Shown here piece by piece: positions 24,846 through 36,198 of a DNA stretch of 64,000 bases (the stretch's first letter is position 1; each line of letters starts with the position of its first letter). The DNA comes from Hymenobacter jejuensis. GTDB taxonomy: Bacteria > Bacteroidota > Bacteroidia > Cytophagales > Hymenobacteraceae. The stretch is from assembly GCF_006337165.1 (NCBI RefSeq), contig NZ_CP040896.1, forward strand, positions 2,914,001 through 2,978,000, in the 5' to 3' direction. The notes below the pieces were generated by a model. It did not search any database, was not told where the DNA came from, and was given only the letters and a program-made list of their open reading frames with translations. Both the position numbers and the translations under genes were made by a program.

Positions 24846-27117
24846 TGGTAATTAATTTATCTGCTTCGGCCTGGTTGATGGTAACCGGGTAACGCTGGCG
24901 TAACTGCGCAATCCATTCCTTCTCCAGATAATTCTGGTAATCGGAAGTGGCCTGGCCACGGGCCTCCGCCAATGTTTTAGGACCGGCGGGCAATACCTTT
25001 TCAATCGTGACAGCGTAGTAACGTCCGTCTTTCTGCACGTTGTAAGTGCCTGGACCTTTGCTTGTTACTTCGTCTACGGCTTTGTTATCGCCCTTCTGAA
25101 AGCTGCGCTGCATGATCTGCACAGCCAGCGGGTTCTGCTTATTCAAAGCGTCTTCCAAAGCAGCTGTGTTGGTGCTGGTAAGCGCAAATGAAGTGGTGGC
25201 TACAGTCGATTTTGTTGCCGCAACCGTCCGGATACGCGTTTTGTCAACTCCCTTTGTGGTCAGATAAGCGGCTACTTTATCGGCCCGGCGACGTGCTAAG
25301 GCAGGGGTTTCGCCGCGCTTTACGTGGCCGGTTATCTCTACCATAAGTGCTTCGTCGGTGGCCAAGCGGTTGGCGAGTTGGTCGAGGTTGAGCGAGCTAC
25401 CCGAGGCTAGGTCCGTGCTTCCGGTTTTGAAAGTAGCAACAGCCGGCACGTTGCGCACTACCTGATAGCGGCCTACGGCAAGCGATGACTTGGCTTGCGC
25501 CAGTATTTGAGGCGTCGCCGCACTGATTACGGTAGCCTGCACGCGGGGCTCCCATTGGTAATTAGCTTGGTTGGCGGCGAAGAATTTTTGCAGACCTACC
25601 GTGTCTTCAATCGCCTTCGACCACACCTTCTCATCCATGAGCTGGAACAGCAGAATGCCGTCGCGGTACTCTTTCACCAGCATGCGATAGTCCTGGTACT
25701 TATTTTCGAGGTTGGCCTTTTCAAAATCCGTCAGGCTCTGATCAACATACTGATCATAAAGTAGTTGCATGGCATAGCGCGGCTCTGAGCCTGCGCGGGG
25801 ACGCTGGTTTTGCTGTGCGTAGGCCAGAAAGTCTTTCGTCAAGTAAGGTTTGCCCTTAATGGTGAAAAGCGAGGCATTAGCCAGCTTATCTTTTGGGGCT
25901 GGCGTGTACTTAAATCGGCCGCTGGTCAGCGTAGTGTCGGCTTTCGCAAATACGTAGTCTTTGGCCGCGGCATTCTCTGTGAAGTTGTTCTCCGTGCGAA
26001 TGCGCTTGAGGAATGCCGTGCGGTTAAGCTCAGAGCGCGAATCTTTGGAAACCTTGCTTTTTAGCGTCGGCTCCATGGCTTCGAAACTCGGAACGGTCTG
26101 TTTTTCAATGAGTTTGATGATGTGCCAGCCATAAGGCGTTTGCACCGGAGCCGACAAATCCCCTTTTTTCTGGAGCTTAAAAGCCGCTTCTTCAAAGCTC
26201 GGAATCATGCGATTGGTGCCGAAAGGGGGCAACTCGCCGCCGTTGGTCGCGGAGCCGGCATCTTCCGAAAACTGCGTAACCAGCTTGTCCCAGTTTTCGC
26301 CGCGCTTGAGGCGTGCATACAGTTCGTCAATCTTCTTCTTGGCCGTAACCGAGTCGGCAGCCGGCATGCCCGGCGTCGCCCGAATCATAAGATGCGCTAC
26401 TTTGATCTCGCCCTGAGCCGGGCGCGCATCGTTGACTTTAATGATATGGTAGCCGTATTTCGTGCGAATGGGCTGCGAAACTTGGCCTACCGGCGTTTTA
26501 TAAGCCGCCGTTTCAAATGGATACACCATTTGCATAGCCGTGAAATAACCCAACCGGCCGTCATTTTCGCGGGCCGAAGGGTCTTCAGAAGTTTCGCGGG
26601 CCACTTTGTTGAAATCCTCGCCGCCAAGCACGCGCTGCCGCAAGGCCACCACTTTCTGATAAGCCGCCAGCGTGTCTTTGGGGTCGGCGTCGGGCGTAAC
26701 CCGGATCAGGATATGCGAGGCGTTGATTTCCTTGCTCATCCGGTCGTAAGCTTCCCGCACCAGTTGGTCGGTGACGCTTTTCTCGGTCAGGTAAGGTTGG
26801 GCCAGCTGTTGCTTGTAGCCATCCAACTCTCGCTTAAAAGCCTGGGTGGTGTCGAGGCCGCGTTGCTCGGCTTCCAGCACTTTCAGCTTGAAGTTGGTAT
26901 ACAGGTCCAGATATTCCGTAACGCTGGCCCGCGTGCCGAAGTCGGGTGCGGTGCTGTTGTTTTTGCGGTAGACGTAAGCAAATTCCGCCGCTGGCACCGG
27001 TTGGGTACCCAGAGTTTCGATAACAGGCTGTTTAGCGGTGGTAGATGACTTGGAAGCCTGGCATCCGGCCAGTAGCGCGCCGGCCATGAAGCCAGCGTAC
27101 AGAACGCGTTTGTGCAT
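24841..27117 (-). CDS. Large parvulin-type peptidyl-prolyl isomerase lipoprotein with OmpA-like insert
   Basis: 758 residues from ATG 27117, chosen because it starts a lipoprotein signal (MHKRVLYAGFMAGALLAGC). Two parvulin domains follow at about 130-235 (SHILIRVTP ... YGYHIIKV) and 240-340 (AHLMIRATP ... YGWHIIKLIEK). About residues 565-645 resemble an OmpA-type peptidoglycan-binding domain (VEITGHVKRGETPALARRRADKVAAYL, GVDKTRIR), after which the PpiC-family C-terminus resumes. It probably folds envelope proteins while tethered to membrane and perhaps to the wall. The OmpA-like part has not been confirmed by a profile search. Confidence 0.85.
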   Translation of the reverse strand: MHKRVLYAGFMAGALLAGCQASKSSTTAKQPVIETLGTQPVPAAEFAYVYRKNNSTAPDFGTRASVTEYLDLYTNFKLKVLEAEQRGLDTTQAFKRELDGYKQQLAQPYLTEKSVTDQLVREAYDRMSKEINASHILIRVTPDADPKDTLAAYQKVVALRQRVLGGEDFNKVARETSEDPSARENDGRLGYFTAMQMVYPFETAAYKTPVGQVSQPIRTKYGYHIIKVNDARPAQGEIKVAHLMIRATPGMPAADSVTAKKKIDELYARLKRGENWDKLVTQFSEDAGSATNGGELPPFGTNRMIPSFEEAAFKLQKKGDLSAPVQTPYGWHIIKLIEKQTVPSFEAMEPTLKSKVSKDSRSELNRTAFLKRIRTENNFTENAAAKDYVFAKADTTLTSGRFKYTPAPKDKLANASLFTIKGKPYLTKDFLAYAQQNQRPRAGSEPRYAMQLLYDQYVDQSLTDFEKANLENKYQDYRMLVKEYRDGILLFQLMDEKVWSKAIEDTVGLQKFFAANQANYQWEPRVQATVISAATPQILAQAKSSLAVGRYQVVRNVPAVATFKTGSTDLASGSSLNLDQLANRLATDEALMVEITGHVKRGETPALARRRADKVAAYLTTKGVDKTRIRTVAATKSTVATTSFALTSTNTAALEDALNKQNPLAVQIMQRSFQKGDNKAVDEVTSKGPGTYNVQKDGRYYAVTIEKVLPAGPKTLAEARGQATSDYQNYLEKEWIAQLRQRYPVTINQAEADKLITK

Positions 27118-27236
27118 ACAGGGAAGAAGAAACTTCGATGTGCCAAGCACTCCGGCAGCATACGCCGGACTACTGACTGATGCAATTTTACGGATTTTTT
27201 TCGGGCCGGCGCGGCCGAAAGATCAGCTACTTAGAT

Positions 27237-27268
27237 ACAAAACGAGCACCCCGTAGCTGAGGTGCTCG
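27237..27268 (-). terminator. Terminator of the partner-switching operon
   Basis: CGAGCACC pairs with GGTGCTCG around a 10-base loop; on the minus strand it is followed by TTTT. It lies 26 bases beyond the stop of the RsbW-like gene. Confidence 0.8.
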
Positions 27269-27293
27269 CCATAAGCAATGCCTGTAAGTAGAG

Positions 27294-27707
27294 TTAGCTT
27301 ATCCGTTTGTACAAACGGCAGACGTTATGGGTTCCCGTTGTGACGAATTCTACGCGGTCCATGATGCGGTTGACCAAGGCCATGCCTACTCCGCCTTTGC
27401 GCCCCGTGCGGATGTACTCCTGTAGGTCGGGATCGCGGAAGGTAGAAGGCACATAGGAAATAGTGCTGTTGTCCTCGATCTCAATCTCAATGGTCTGATT
27501 ATCAACGTCTAGCGTTAAATTCAGAAACTTGTTTTCATCTTCGCCATTCGCATGGATGATGAGGTTGGCCACTACTTCATCTACGGCCAGCACGATTTGG
27601 TTGATGTGCAAATCCGACAGCTTGTAAGTCGATAAATATTCGCTCACAAAATCGCGCACGACCTTCAGGTTTCGGCGTGTGCAGCTTACTCGGATTGCAT
27701 TTTTCAT
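27294..27707 (-). CDS. RsbW-like anti-sigma factor / HATPase_c_2 serine kinase
   Basis: A 137-residue GHKL ATPase of the RsbW/SpoIIAB type. It has the N-box DEVVANLIIHA, a later acidic ATP-binding stretch (IEIEIEDNST) and the lid GGVGMALVNRIMD. In characterized systems it binds a sigma factor or other output and phosphorylates the STAS antagonist on Ser. It is the last gene of a three-gene operon (phosphatase, STAS, kinase) with gaps of 14 and 22 bases. No sigma factor gene is adjacent, so the output is unknown. Confidence 0.88.
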   Translation of the reverse strand: MKNAIRVSCTRRNLKVVRDFVSEYLSTYKLSDLHINQIVLAVDEVVANLIIHANGEDENKFLNLTLDVDNQTIEIEIEDNSTISYVPSTFRDPDLQEYIRTGRKGGVGMALVNRIMDRVEFVTTGTHNVCRLYKRIS

Positions 27708-27729
27708 TCCCGCGATACCCCTCTGGTAA

Positions 27730-28059
27730 TTAAATGGCGGTAGCCTCGGCCTGCGATGGAACGATAGTCATCAAAGAATCCAGCCCCAAAATCTCGAACA
27801 CATTGTGGACCTTTTCCTGCATATTGAAGAAGATCAGCTTTACAGACGCGTCCTGAAAGCGCTGCAAGTGAGAGATAAACACTCCCAATCCGGCAGATGA
27901 AATGTAGTTAAGGCGTTGACAGTCAATCAGAACCTTCTTGTTATTCAGGATTTCAGATTTCGAAAGCTCAGTATCAAGTAGTACGGACGAGCTAGCATCT
28001 AGTTCGCCATCCAGGCTGAGAATAAGGGTGTCGTCGGTGGGTTGTTGCGTTATTTTCAT
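27730..28059 (-). CDS. STAS-domain anti-sigma factor antagonist (RsbV/SpoIIAA-like)
   Basis: A 109-residue STAS protein. The phosphorylation site region is INYISSAGLGVFISHL-like (NYISSAGLGVF), where a Ser is expected to be the kinase target, and the fold pattern ILSLDGELDASSS and VKLIFFNMQEKVHNVFEILGL is standard. Dephosphorylated antagonist sequesters the kinase. It lies between its presumed kinase and phosphatase genes. Confidence 0.9.
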   Translation of the reverse strand: MKITQQPTDDTLILSLDGELDASSSVLLDTELSKSEILNNKKVLIDCQRLNYISSAGLGVFISHLQRFQDASVKLIFFNMQEKVHNVFEILGLDSLMTIVPSQAEATAI

Positions 28060-28073
28060 GCCTCGTCTCTACG

Positions 28074-30167
28074 TTAACTTAAACTATCGGGTTGAGCCGC
28101 TCTGAACTTGATAACCAGCAGCGTTTGGTCGTCGTGAATGGGCTGGCCGCGGCTAAACTCGGCCAGATCGGCCAGAATGCGTTGTTTGATCTCGTCGGCC
28201 TCTAAATAATAGGCGAGCTCCAGCATTTTTTTCAGCCGTTCTTCGCCGTATTCTTCTTTGTTGGCACCTCGCGCCTCCACAATGCCATCGGTGTAAATCA
28301 CCATGACGTCGCCGGGGTTGTAATCGTAGAACTGGTTTTTGATGTGCTTCTCGTAGCTGTCGTTGCGAATGATGCCCAAGCCCAGCCCCGCCGTACGGAA
28401 ATACGAGACTTCTTCCTTAATGGAATGGTAGTACAACGTATGGCAGTGCCCGGCGCGGGCAAAGACAAAGCCACCGTTTTCATAATCAATGATGTACAGC
28501 GCCGCCGTAATAAACGACGAACGCTCTAGGCAATGTACCAAGGCACGGTTGGCCTGTGACATAAACTTGCTGGGCGCCAGAAACTTTTCGCGTTCGTCGC
28601 GGGCCAGTGGGTTTTCCTGCATCAGCGCGTGGAAGATGCCTTTCATCTGAGCCATGTGAAAAGCCGCCGTGATACCTTTCCCCGAAACGTCGCCGATGAG
28701 GATGGCCAGCCGTTGGCCGGGCAAGTGCAGAAAGTCGTAGAAGTCGCCACCTACTTCTTTGGCCGCCAAGGCGTGCGAACTGATCTCGAACCAGTTGTCG
28801 ATAGGCAAATCCTTGGGTATCAGGCTTTCCTGAACGGAAGAAGCAATTTTAAGCTCCTCCTTTACGCGCTCGTTCTGGATGGAAGCTGCCACGAGTTGCA
28901 AATTCTCAATACTCAGAATGGTCTGACTAGTAAAGGTTTGCAAAATCCCTAGGTTTTCCCGGTCAAAGCCCTGCCGTTGCTCCTTGAGCATGTACAGTGA
29001 CCCGTATTGCCGCTTCGACGACCGCAAGGGCATGACAATCAGCGACCCAAACGGCAACTCCAGGGCTCGAAAGCCGGTGCTGTTGGTCAGGTCGTTGTTG
29101 AGGTATTCGATGTGGCCTAGGTTGTAGTCGGCGAGCAGGGCCCGGATGGCATTGCTTTGCTCAATGCTGATGTTGTAATGCTGGCCGCGGTAGGTGTCGC
29201 TTTCGTCTACATCAAGCCAAGCCGCATCGGCGTCCACCGTCTGGATCGCCGAGTCGAAAAGCATGCTGTACACTTCCTCTTCGGTTTGGCCTTTCTGAAT
29301 GAGTTGCGTAAGGCGCTGCAAACTCAGGATCTCTTCCCGCTTCTGTTCGAAAACACCCGCCGTCGGCAGATTGAAGAACGTGACCAGCAAGCCCGTCAGA
29401 GAATAGAAAGCGGCAAAAAATACCGTGAGCAGCAAAAAGGCATGCTGCGGCGCGGGTGCCACAAGCTTGGGGTCGTGTTCGATGCGCAGGAAATACACTA
29501 CGAATACGCCCATGCAGAGCAGCAAGGCCAGTTGCAAAAATACCACCTCCCACTTCTGCCGCCGGTTCAGATAGGCAACCCACTTTTGGTTGCCGCTCAA
29601 ATACACGCCATACAGGGCCAACCCGCTAACAATGGTGTATGCGATTGGCGCTGGCGGTGCCCAGTTGAGCAGGCGAAACAGAAGCGTAGCACCCAGCAAC
29701 AATTCAAATAGCTCCCATTCGCGCCGCAAGCGCTGAGTAGAGCGAAACAGAACCAAACAGCGCCAGGAGTAAGTGGTGTAGGCCAGCAGCACCACAAATA
29801 ACCCTAGGTTAACGGTATAGATAATAGAGAAGAATACCTTGCTATCGGTTGGTAGCTTATACTGAATCAGGCGCTCCAGCAGGTGCAGTCCTACGCATAC
29901 GCTTGCCAGCAGCCCCGGGCCTAACACGAGGCGCCGCAGCAACCCCACGAAATCGGTGCCGCGAAGAGTTTCGGGCTGACTGCGCTGGTATATGAAAACG
30001 CCGGCGGCAAAAGCTGCCTGCGCCACCAACGTCACCCACTCCGGAGATTGGCCGAATCGACTGGCCACCGCAGAACTGGTGTGAAGCAGCGTGCTGATTA
30101 ACAACACCATCCAACTCACAACCGTGAACGGCAGCATTGCATTACTCAGCGTCTTGCGAAAAGGCAT
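28074..30167 (-). CDS. Membrane GAF-PP2C (RsbU/SpoIIE-type) serine phosphatase
   Basis: A 697-residue protein: about seven to eight N-terminal membrane helices (about 10-270), a GAF-like domain (about 285-440), and a SpoIIE-type PP2C phosphatase (about 460-690). Phosphatase motifs include EVGGDFYDFLHLPGQRLAILIGDVSGKG, RAGHCHTLY, GLGLGI and VIYTDGIVEAR. It should dephosphorylate the STAS protein encoded next and so release the output of the kinase. The membrane and GAF parts are the probable signal inputs. It heads the operon. Confidence 0.92.
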   Translation of the reverse strand: MPFRKTLSNAMLPFTVVSWMVLLISTLLHTSSAVASRFGQSPEWVTLVAQAAFAAGVFIYQRSQPETLRGTDFVGLLRRLVLGPGLLASVCVGLHLLERLIQYKLPTDSKVFFSIIYTVNLGLFVVLLAYTTYSWRCLVLFRSTQRLRREWELFELLLGATLLFRLLNWAPPAPIAYTIVSGLALYGVYLSGNQKWVAYLNRRQKWEVVFLQLALLLCMGVFVVYFLRIEHDPKLVAPAPQHAFLLLTVFFAAFYSLTGLLVTFFNLPTAGVFEQKREEILSLQRLTQLIQKGQTEEEVYSMLFDSAIQTVDADAAWLDVDESDTYRGQHYNISIEQSNAIRALLADYNLGHIEYLNNDLTNSTGFRALELPFGSLIVMPLRSSKRQYGSLYMLKEQRQGFDRENLGILQTFTSQTILSIENLQLVAASIQNERVKEELKIASSVQESLIPKDLPIDNWFEISSHALAAKEVGGDFYDFLHLPGQRLAILIGDVSGKGITAAFHMAQMKGIFHALMQENPLARDEREKFLAPSKFMSQANRALVHCLERSSFITAALYIIDYENGGFVFARAGHCHTLYYHSIKEEVSYFRTAGLGLGIIRNDSYEKHIKNQFYDYNPGDVMVIYTDGIVEARGANKEEYGEERLKKMLELAYYLEADEIKQRILADLAEFSRGQPIHDDQTLLVIKFRAAQPDSLS

Positions 30168-30298
30168 CGAACTAAATTAAGTGCAATAGGATGCACAGAG
30201 CAGAGGAAAAGTTTAAAAGGACTGCCAAGATACAGCGTCTGTACCAATTCAGCAGTTGTTAAAGGCAGCAATTGCTTGAAGCTAACAGGAGGACAAAA

Positions 30299-30336
30299 CT
30301 AAAAAACCGACGGCTTTGTCGGCCATCGGTTTTTTA
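30299..30336 (-). terminator. guaB terminator
   Basis: AAAAAACCGA and TCGGTTTTTT flank a second short stem (GGC/GCC). It lies about 20 bases after the guaB stop on the minus strand. Confidence 0.8.
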
Positions 30337-30356
30337 GGCGTTACACAGAAGTGAGT

Positions 30357-32229
<1,873 letters not shown>

Positions 32230-33069
32230 ATGGCAACCGATTCTAAAGTTTGGTTTATCACGGGAGCTTCTTCCGGTTTTGGCGAGGCGCTCACCCAAGT
32301 ATTACTCGAAAAGGGCGACCGCGTGGTGGCTACCTTCCGCAAGCCTGAACAGGCGGAAGAATTCACGAAAAACGCCAAAGGCAACGGCCGCGGCGTAGTG
32401 GCTGACGTCACCAACCCGGCTCAGGTAAAAACAGCTGTGCAAGAGGCGCTTGATGCGTTCGGTCACCTCGATGTGGTGGTCAACAATGCTGGCTATGGCT
32501 CGTTGGGAAGCATCGAGGAAATCTCTGAAGAAGAAACGCAGCGGCAATTCGACGTCAACGTGTTCGGACCGTTGCGCGTGCTCCGGGCCGTGTTGCCACA
32601 CCTGCGTGAGCGCAAAACGGGGCATATTCTCAACATTACTTCCGTTGGGGGCCTCATTGGGCTGGCGCACGCGGGCATCTACAACGGCTCCAAGTTTGCC
32701 TTGGAAGGCATCGGCGAGGCACTGGCCGCGCAGGTTGGGCCGCTGGGCATACACGTTACCAACGTCGAGCCGGGACCCTTTCGTACCAACTGGGCCGGGG
32801 GCTCGGCTACTTACACTCCCAATACCATCGCTGATTACGAAAGCACTGTAGGCGAAGGACTTAAGGCCTCGCAAGCGCGTAGCGGAAACCAAGTCGGTGA
32901 CCCCATGAAAGCGGCTGAAGCCATGTACGCCCTCGTGCGCCTCGAAAAGCCGCCGGTGCATTTGGTGCTCGGCGGCCCAGCCTACCAAATGGCCCGCAAA
33001 AAACTCCAGGACATCACCCACGAAATCGAAGCCTTCGCTCATCTGGGCGAGCCTACTGATTTTTCGTAA
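32230..33069 (+). CDS. SDR family oxidoreductase / ketoreductase-like
   Basis: A 279-residue classical short-chain dehydrogenase. It has the cofactor motif TGASSGFGEAL, NNAGYGSLG, the Ser of LNITSVGGL and YNGSKFALEGIGEAL, with VEPGPFRTNWAG following. This is the subgroup often annotated oxidoreductase or short-chain dehydrogenase with an AKxP-type C-terminus. Substrate unknown. Monocistronic, ending at its own terminator. Confidence 0.9.
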   Translation: MATDSKVWFITGASSGFGEALTQVLLEKGDRVVATFRKPEQAEEFTKNAKGNGRGVVADVTNPAQVKTAVQEALDAFGHLDVVVNNAGYGSLGSIEEISEEETQRQFDVNVFGPLRVLRAVLPHLRERKTGHILNITSVGGLIGLAHAGIYNGSKFALEGIGEALAAQVGPLGIHVTNVEPGPFRTNWAGGSATYTPNTIADYESTVGEGLKASQARSGNQVGDPMKAAEAMYALVRLEKPPVHLVLGGPAYQMARKKLQDITHEIEAFAHLGEPTDFS

Positions 33070-33096
33070 TAAATACTTGATTGTCAGATGTTTAAC
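33068..33096 (+). repeat. AT-rich palindromic element (core TTGATTGTCAG)
   Basis: Core at 33077-33087, between the SDR stop codon and its terminator. Confidence 0.45.
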
Positions 33097-33131
33097 AAGA
33101 AGCCCGGTTCAATGCAGAGCCGGGCTTCTTG
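33096..33131 (+). terminator. Intrinsic terminator of the SDR gene
   Basis: AAGAAGCCCGG pairs with CCGGGCTTCTT around a 12-base loop. It ends the plus-strand SDR transcript. Confidence 0.75.
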
Positions 33132-33226
33132 CTGTTCCAGTAGGCTCCGCAGGATACTCCTGCGATCTTCTAAGCAAGATTGCTGTAAAGGCGTGACAGT
33201 TAGTAAAGCAACGCGATAAGGGCGTC

Positions 33227-35770
33227 TTACTTCATTCCGTTTTGCTTTTTCGTCCCGCGGATGGGCTCGGCCTCCAGCGGATTTTCGGGCCAATAGTGTT
33301 TGGGGTAGCGGCCGCGTAAGTCTTTGCGCACTTCGAAGTAGCCCGTGGCCCAAAAACTGCGCAAGTCGCGTGTGACCTGTACCGGCCGTCGGGCCGGCGA
33401 AAGCAAATGAATCGTAAGCGGAACGCTGCCACCCCCCACCCGCGGCGTATCCAGCAGCCCAAATACCTCTTGCAGACGCACGGCCAGCACAGGAGCGGCG
33501 GGCTCACTGTAGTCTAAAGCAATGCGGGAGCCCGTCGGGACTTCGAGGTGCGCGGGCGCCAAGCGGTCGAGCTCCTGGCGTTGTGACCAGCCACCGGGCA
33601 ACCAGTTGAGTAGCGCTTCGCTCAGGTCGGTTTTATTGATGTCAGTTAAGGTGCGGGCGTTGGTGAGGTAGGGGCCAAGCCATTCGGGAAGGGCCGCGAG
33701 TAGCGCATCGTCGGCCACATCGGGCCAAGCAGCAGGCTGCCAATGGTGCATAAACGCCAGACGTTCGCGCAGTTGCTGGGCCGTTTCGCTCCAGGGTAGG
33801 CGCGCAATACCGCGGCTGCGCAACCCATCGAGCAGGGCGGCCGCCAAAGCCTCGGGATCGGGTTGGGCCAACTGATTTTCGGAAAGAACCAACGCCCCCA
33901 ATCGCCGAATGCGGCGGGCCACTACCCGGCCGTTCTGCTCGTCCCAGCGCACTTCTTCCTGGTTTTCAATCAGATCGGCGAAATACGTTTCTAGCTCCGC
34001 CCGATCGAGAGGGGCCGCCAAGCCTGCGCGCGGTGCGTGTGGTGGTCCATCGATGTAAGCTGCAGCAAAAAATACATCGCTTGGGCTGAAATACTCGGCG
34101 GGCAGCGCCGCACGCTGCCCCGTGACCAAGCGCACGCGCTCCGGCGTTTCGCGCTGGGCAAGCCGATCGGGGTAGGCGAGAGCCGCCAGCAACCCGGCTA
34201 TATCGGGTTCAAGAGCCGCGCCGGCCGGCACGCCCGCGCGCTTGCTCAGAACTGCTGCTGCTTCGCGTACTCGGCGTAAGGCCCCCGCATCGGGCACCAA
34301 ACCGGGCAGGGGGGGGCGGCCCGTAGCCAGAGCTTCCAGGCGCAGGCGCAAGTCGGGCGGCGTGGGGGTGCCGTCGTTGAGCCGCAAAATGTCGCGTTCG
34401 GTCAGGAGTGCGGCCAAGGCACAGGCCGTGGCGCCGTAGCCTGCCTCCCGGCCTCGCACCACCAAATGCCCAAGCCGCGGAATTAGTCCCAAACCTGCTA
34501 GCATGCGGCCGTGAGGTGTCGGTTGGCCGGTAGGCAACAGCGCACCCAATCGCACCAATAAGTCACGGGCCTGGGCCAGCGGTGCCGACGGCGGGGCATC
34601 GAGCCAGCGCAACGTGTTGGCATCGTAAGCGCCCCACAGCGCCAGCTCGATGGCTAGGCTGCTGAGGTCGGCGGTAAGAATTTCGGGAGGCAGATGCGGC
34701 GGTAGCAGTGCGTGTTCGGCCTCCGTCCAGAGGCGGTAGCAGGTCCCGGGGCCCAAACGCCCGGCCCGCCCCCGGCGTTGGTCGGCGGCGGCTTGGCTAA
34801 CCGGAACGGTAACGAGCGTAGTCAGGCCCGTGCGCGGCTCAAACTGCGGCACCCGGGCGTAGCCGCCATCTACTACTATCGTAACCCCTTCGATGGTGAG
34901 ACTGGTTTCGGCAATGCTTGTGGCCAATACAATTTTGCGTCGGCCAGCCGGCGCGGGGCGCAATGCGGCATCCTGTTGCTCGGCTGGCAATTCACCGTGC
35001 AACACATGCAACTCGACGGTAGGCGGCAGCGTGCCTTCCAGCCGCTCTGCTACGCGGCGCTGATCGGCAAAACCAGGCAAAAACACGAGCACGTCGCCGG
35101 TAGCGTGTCGTTGGAGGGCTTCGCGGATGATCTGCGGCGTGAGTGTGGCCAGTCGCTCGTGTGGCCGGTTGCTCACGGCCGCCGCGCGGGTAGGAGTGAG
35201 GTATTGCGTACCGACCGCGTGCTGCAAGCCCGCGCTGCGTACTACGGGCGCCTGAAGCCAAGTGCCTAGCCGTTCGGCTTCCAGGGTGGCGCTCATTACT
35301 AGCAGGCGCAGATCAGGCCGCAGTACTGCCTGCGAATCCAGCGCCAGCGCCAACCCCAAATCGGCCTGCAAGCTGCGCTCGTGAAACTCATCGAACAGCA
35401 CTACCGCTACGCCTTCCAGCGCCGGGTCGTCCTGCAATTGCCGGGTCAGAATAATTTCCGTCACGACCTCAATGCGCGTCTGGGCTGAAACCCTGCTTTC
35501 CAACCGCATCCGATACCCGACCGTCTGCCCCACCGGCTCGCCCAACAGCTTGGCCATGCGCGCCGCCGCCGCCCGCGCCGCCAAACGCCGCGGTTCGAGC
35601 ACAATGATGCGGCCCGTAGGCGGCATCCACGGCGCTTCGAGCAACGCCAGCGGCACCACGGTAGTTTTGCCGGCGCCAGGCGGCGCCTGCAAAATCACGC
35701 AGTTGGCGGCGCCTAGCGTAGCCAGCAGCTCGGGCAGGGCCGCCCGGATGGGAAGATCAGGTAAGTGCAA
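33227..35770 (-). CDS. hrpB: ATP-dependent helicase HrpB
   Basis: About 847 residues; a DEAH-family helicase. It has motif I APPGAGKTTVVPL, motif II DEFHERS, motif III SATLE and motif VI QRRGRAGRLGPG, then the helicase-associated and HrpB C-terminal domain (about 670-840) with GSRIALDYSEPAAPVLAVRLQE and RPVQVTRDL. The role in bacteria is unclear (RNA or DNA unwinding). The open frame begins at ATG 35839, but that overlaps the rhodanese gene by 40 bases; TTG 35770 gives the family-like start LHLPDLPIRAALPEL, so it is preferred with some doubt. Confidence 0.9.
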   Translation of the reverse strand: MHLPDLPIRAALPELLATLGAANCVILQAPPGAGKTTVVPLALLEAPWMPPTGRIIVLEPRRLAARAAAARMAKLLGEPVGQTVGYRMRLESRVSAQTRIEVVTEIILTRQLQDDPALEGVAVVLFDEFHERSLQADLGLALALDSQAVLRPDLRLLVMSATLEAERLGTWLQAPVVRSAGLQHAVGTQYLTPTRAAAVSNRPHERLATLTPQIIREALQRHATGDVLVFLPGFADQRRVAERLEGTLPPTVELHVLHGELPAEQQDAALRPAPAGRRKIVLATSIAETSLTIEGVTIVVDGGYARVPQFEPRTGLTTLVTVPVSQAAADQRRGRAGRLGPGTCYRLWTEAEHALLPPHLPPEILTADLSSLAIELALWGAYDANTLRWLDAPPSAPLAQARDLLVRLGALLPTGQPTPHGRMLAGLGLIPRLGHLVVRGREAGYGATACALAALLTERDILRLNDGTPTPPDLRLRLEALATGRPPLPGLVPDAGALRRVREAAAVLSKRAGVPAGAALEPDIAGLLAALAYPDRLAQRETPERVRLVTGQRAALPAEYFSPSDVFFAAAYIDGPPHAPRAGLAAPLDRAELETYFADLIENQEEVRWDEQNGRVVARRIRRLGALVLSENQLAQPDPEALAAALLDGLRSRGIARLPWSETAQQLRERLAFMHHWQPAAWPDVADDALLAALPEWLGPYLTNARTLTDINKTDLSEALLNWLPGGWSQRQELDRLAPAHLEVPTGSRIALDYSEPAAPVLAVRLQEVFGLLDTPRVGGGSVPLTIHLLSPARRPVQVTRDLRSFWATGYFEVRKDLRGRYPKHYWPENPLEAEPIRGTKKQNGMK

Positions 35771-35799
35771 GAAAATGAACTGGTTAGAGAAACAGCCAA

Positions 35800-36123
35800 T
35801 TAATAGATAGGCACCGAAGAATCGACGCGTACGGACCACGCGTGAATGCCGCCGCGCAGGTTGAGCAGGTTCGTAAAGCCATGACGATGCTGAAGATAAG
35901 CCAGCGCCTGCGCCGACCGCACACCGTGGTGGCAGATTAGCACGACGGGCCGGTCGGTGGCGATCTCCTCGATATGCTGTGGCAAATCGCTTAAGCTAAT
36001 CAATTGACTGTCTGATAGTTGGCAATACTCGTATTCTTCTGGCTCGCGCACGTCGATGAGCTGAATGGATTCGCCGTTTTGAAGGCGAGCGTGCAGGTCT
36101 TCGGGCGTAAGTTCGGGGAGCAT
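35800..36123 (-). CDS. Rhodanese-like single-domain protein
   Basis: A 107-residue rhodanese-homology domain from ATG 36123 (an upstream ATG at 36153 adds ten hydrophobic residues). It has the LIDVREPEEYEYCQL substrate-domain motif and the active-site loop CHHGVRS with the catalytic Cys that carries persulfide. Such proteins are general sulfur carriers or detoxifiers. Probably cotranscribed with hrpB, which begins about 30 bases downstream. Confidence 0.92.
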   Translation of the reverse strand: MLPELTPEDLHARLQNGESIQLIDVREPEEYEYCQLSDSQLISLSDLPQHIEEIATDRPVVLICHHGVRSAQALAYLQHRHGFTNLLNLRGGIHAWSVRVDSSVPIY

Positions 36124-36171
36124 GGACAAAGGAAAAAGCGGTTGCAAAGGCAAAAATAGTCCGTGGCTCGT

Positions 36172-36179
36172 TAGCTTTG
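36172..36179 (+). promoter_or_regulatory. Candidate -7 element upstream of pnuC
   Basis: TAGCTTTG matches TAnnTTTG and ends 20 bases before the GTG start; a well-spaced -33 TTTG is not seen. Confidence 0.4.
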
Positions 36180-36198
36180 GCGTTGCCCGACCGCTGGT

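Noticed and set aside
26122..27048. Plus-strand open frame of 308 codons
   Set aside because: Antisense to the parvulin lipoprotein gene; no family features.
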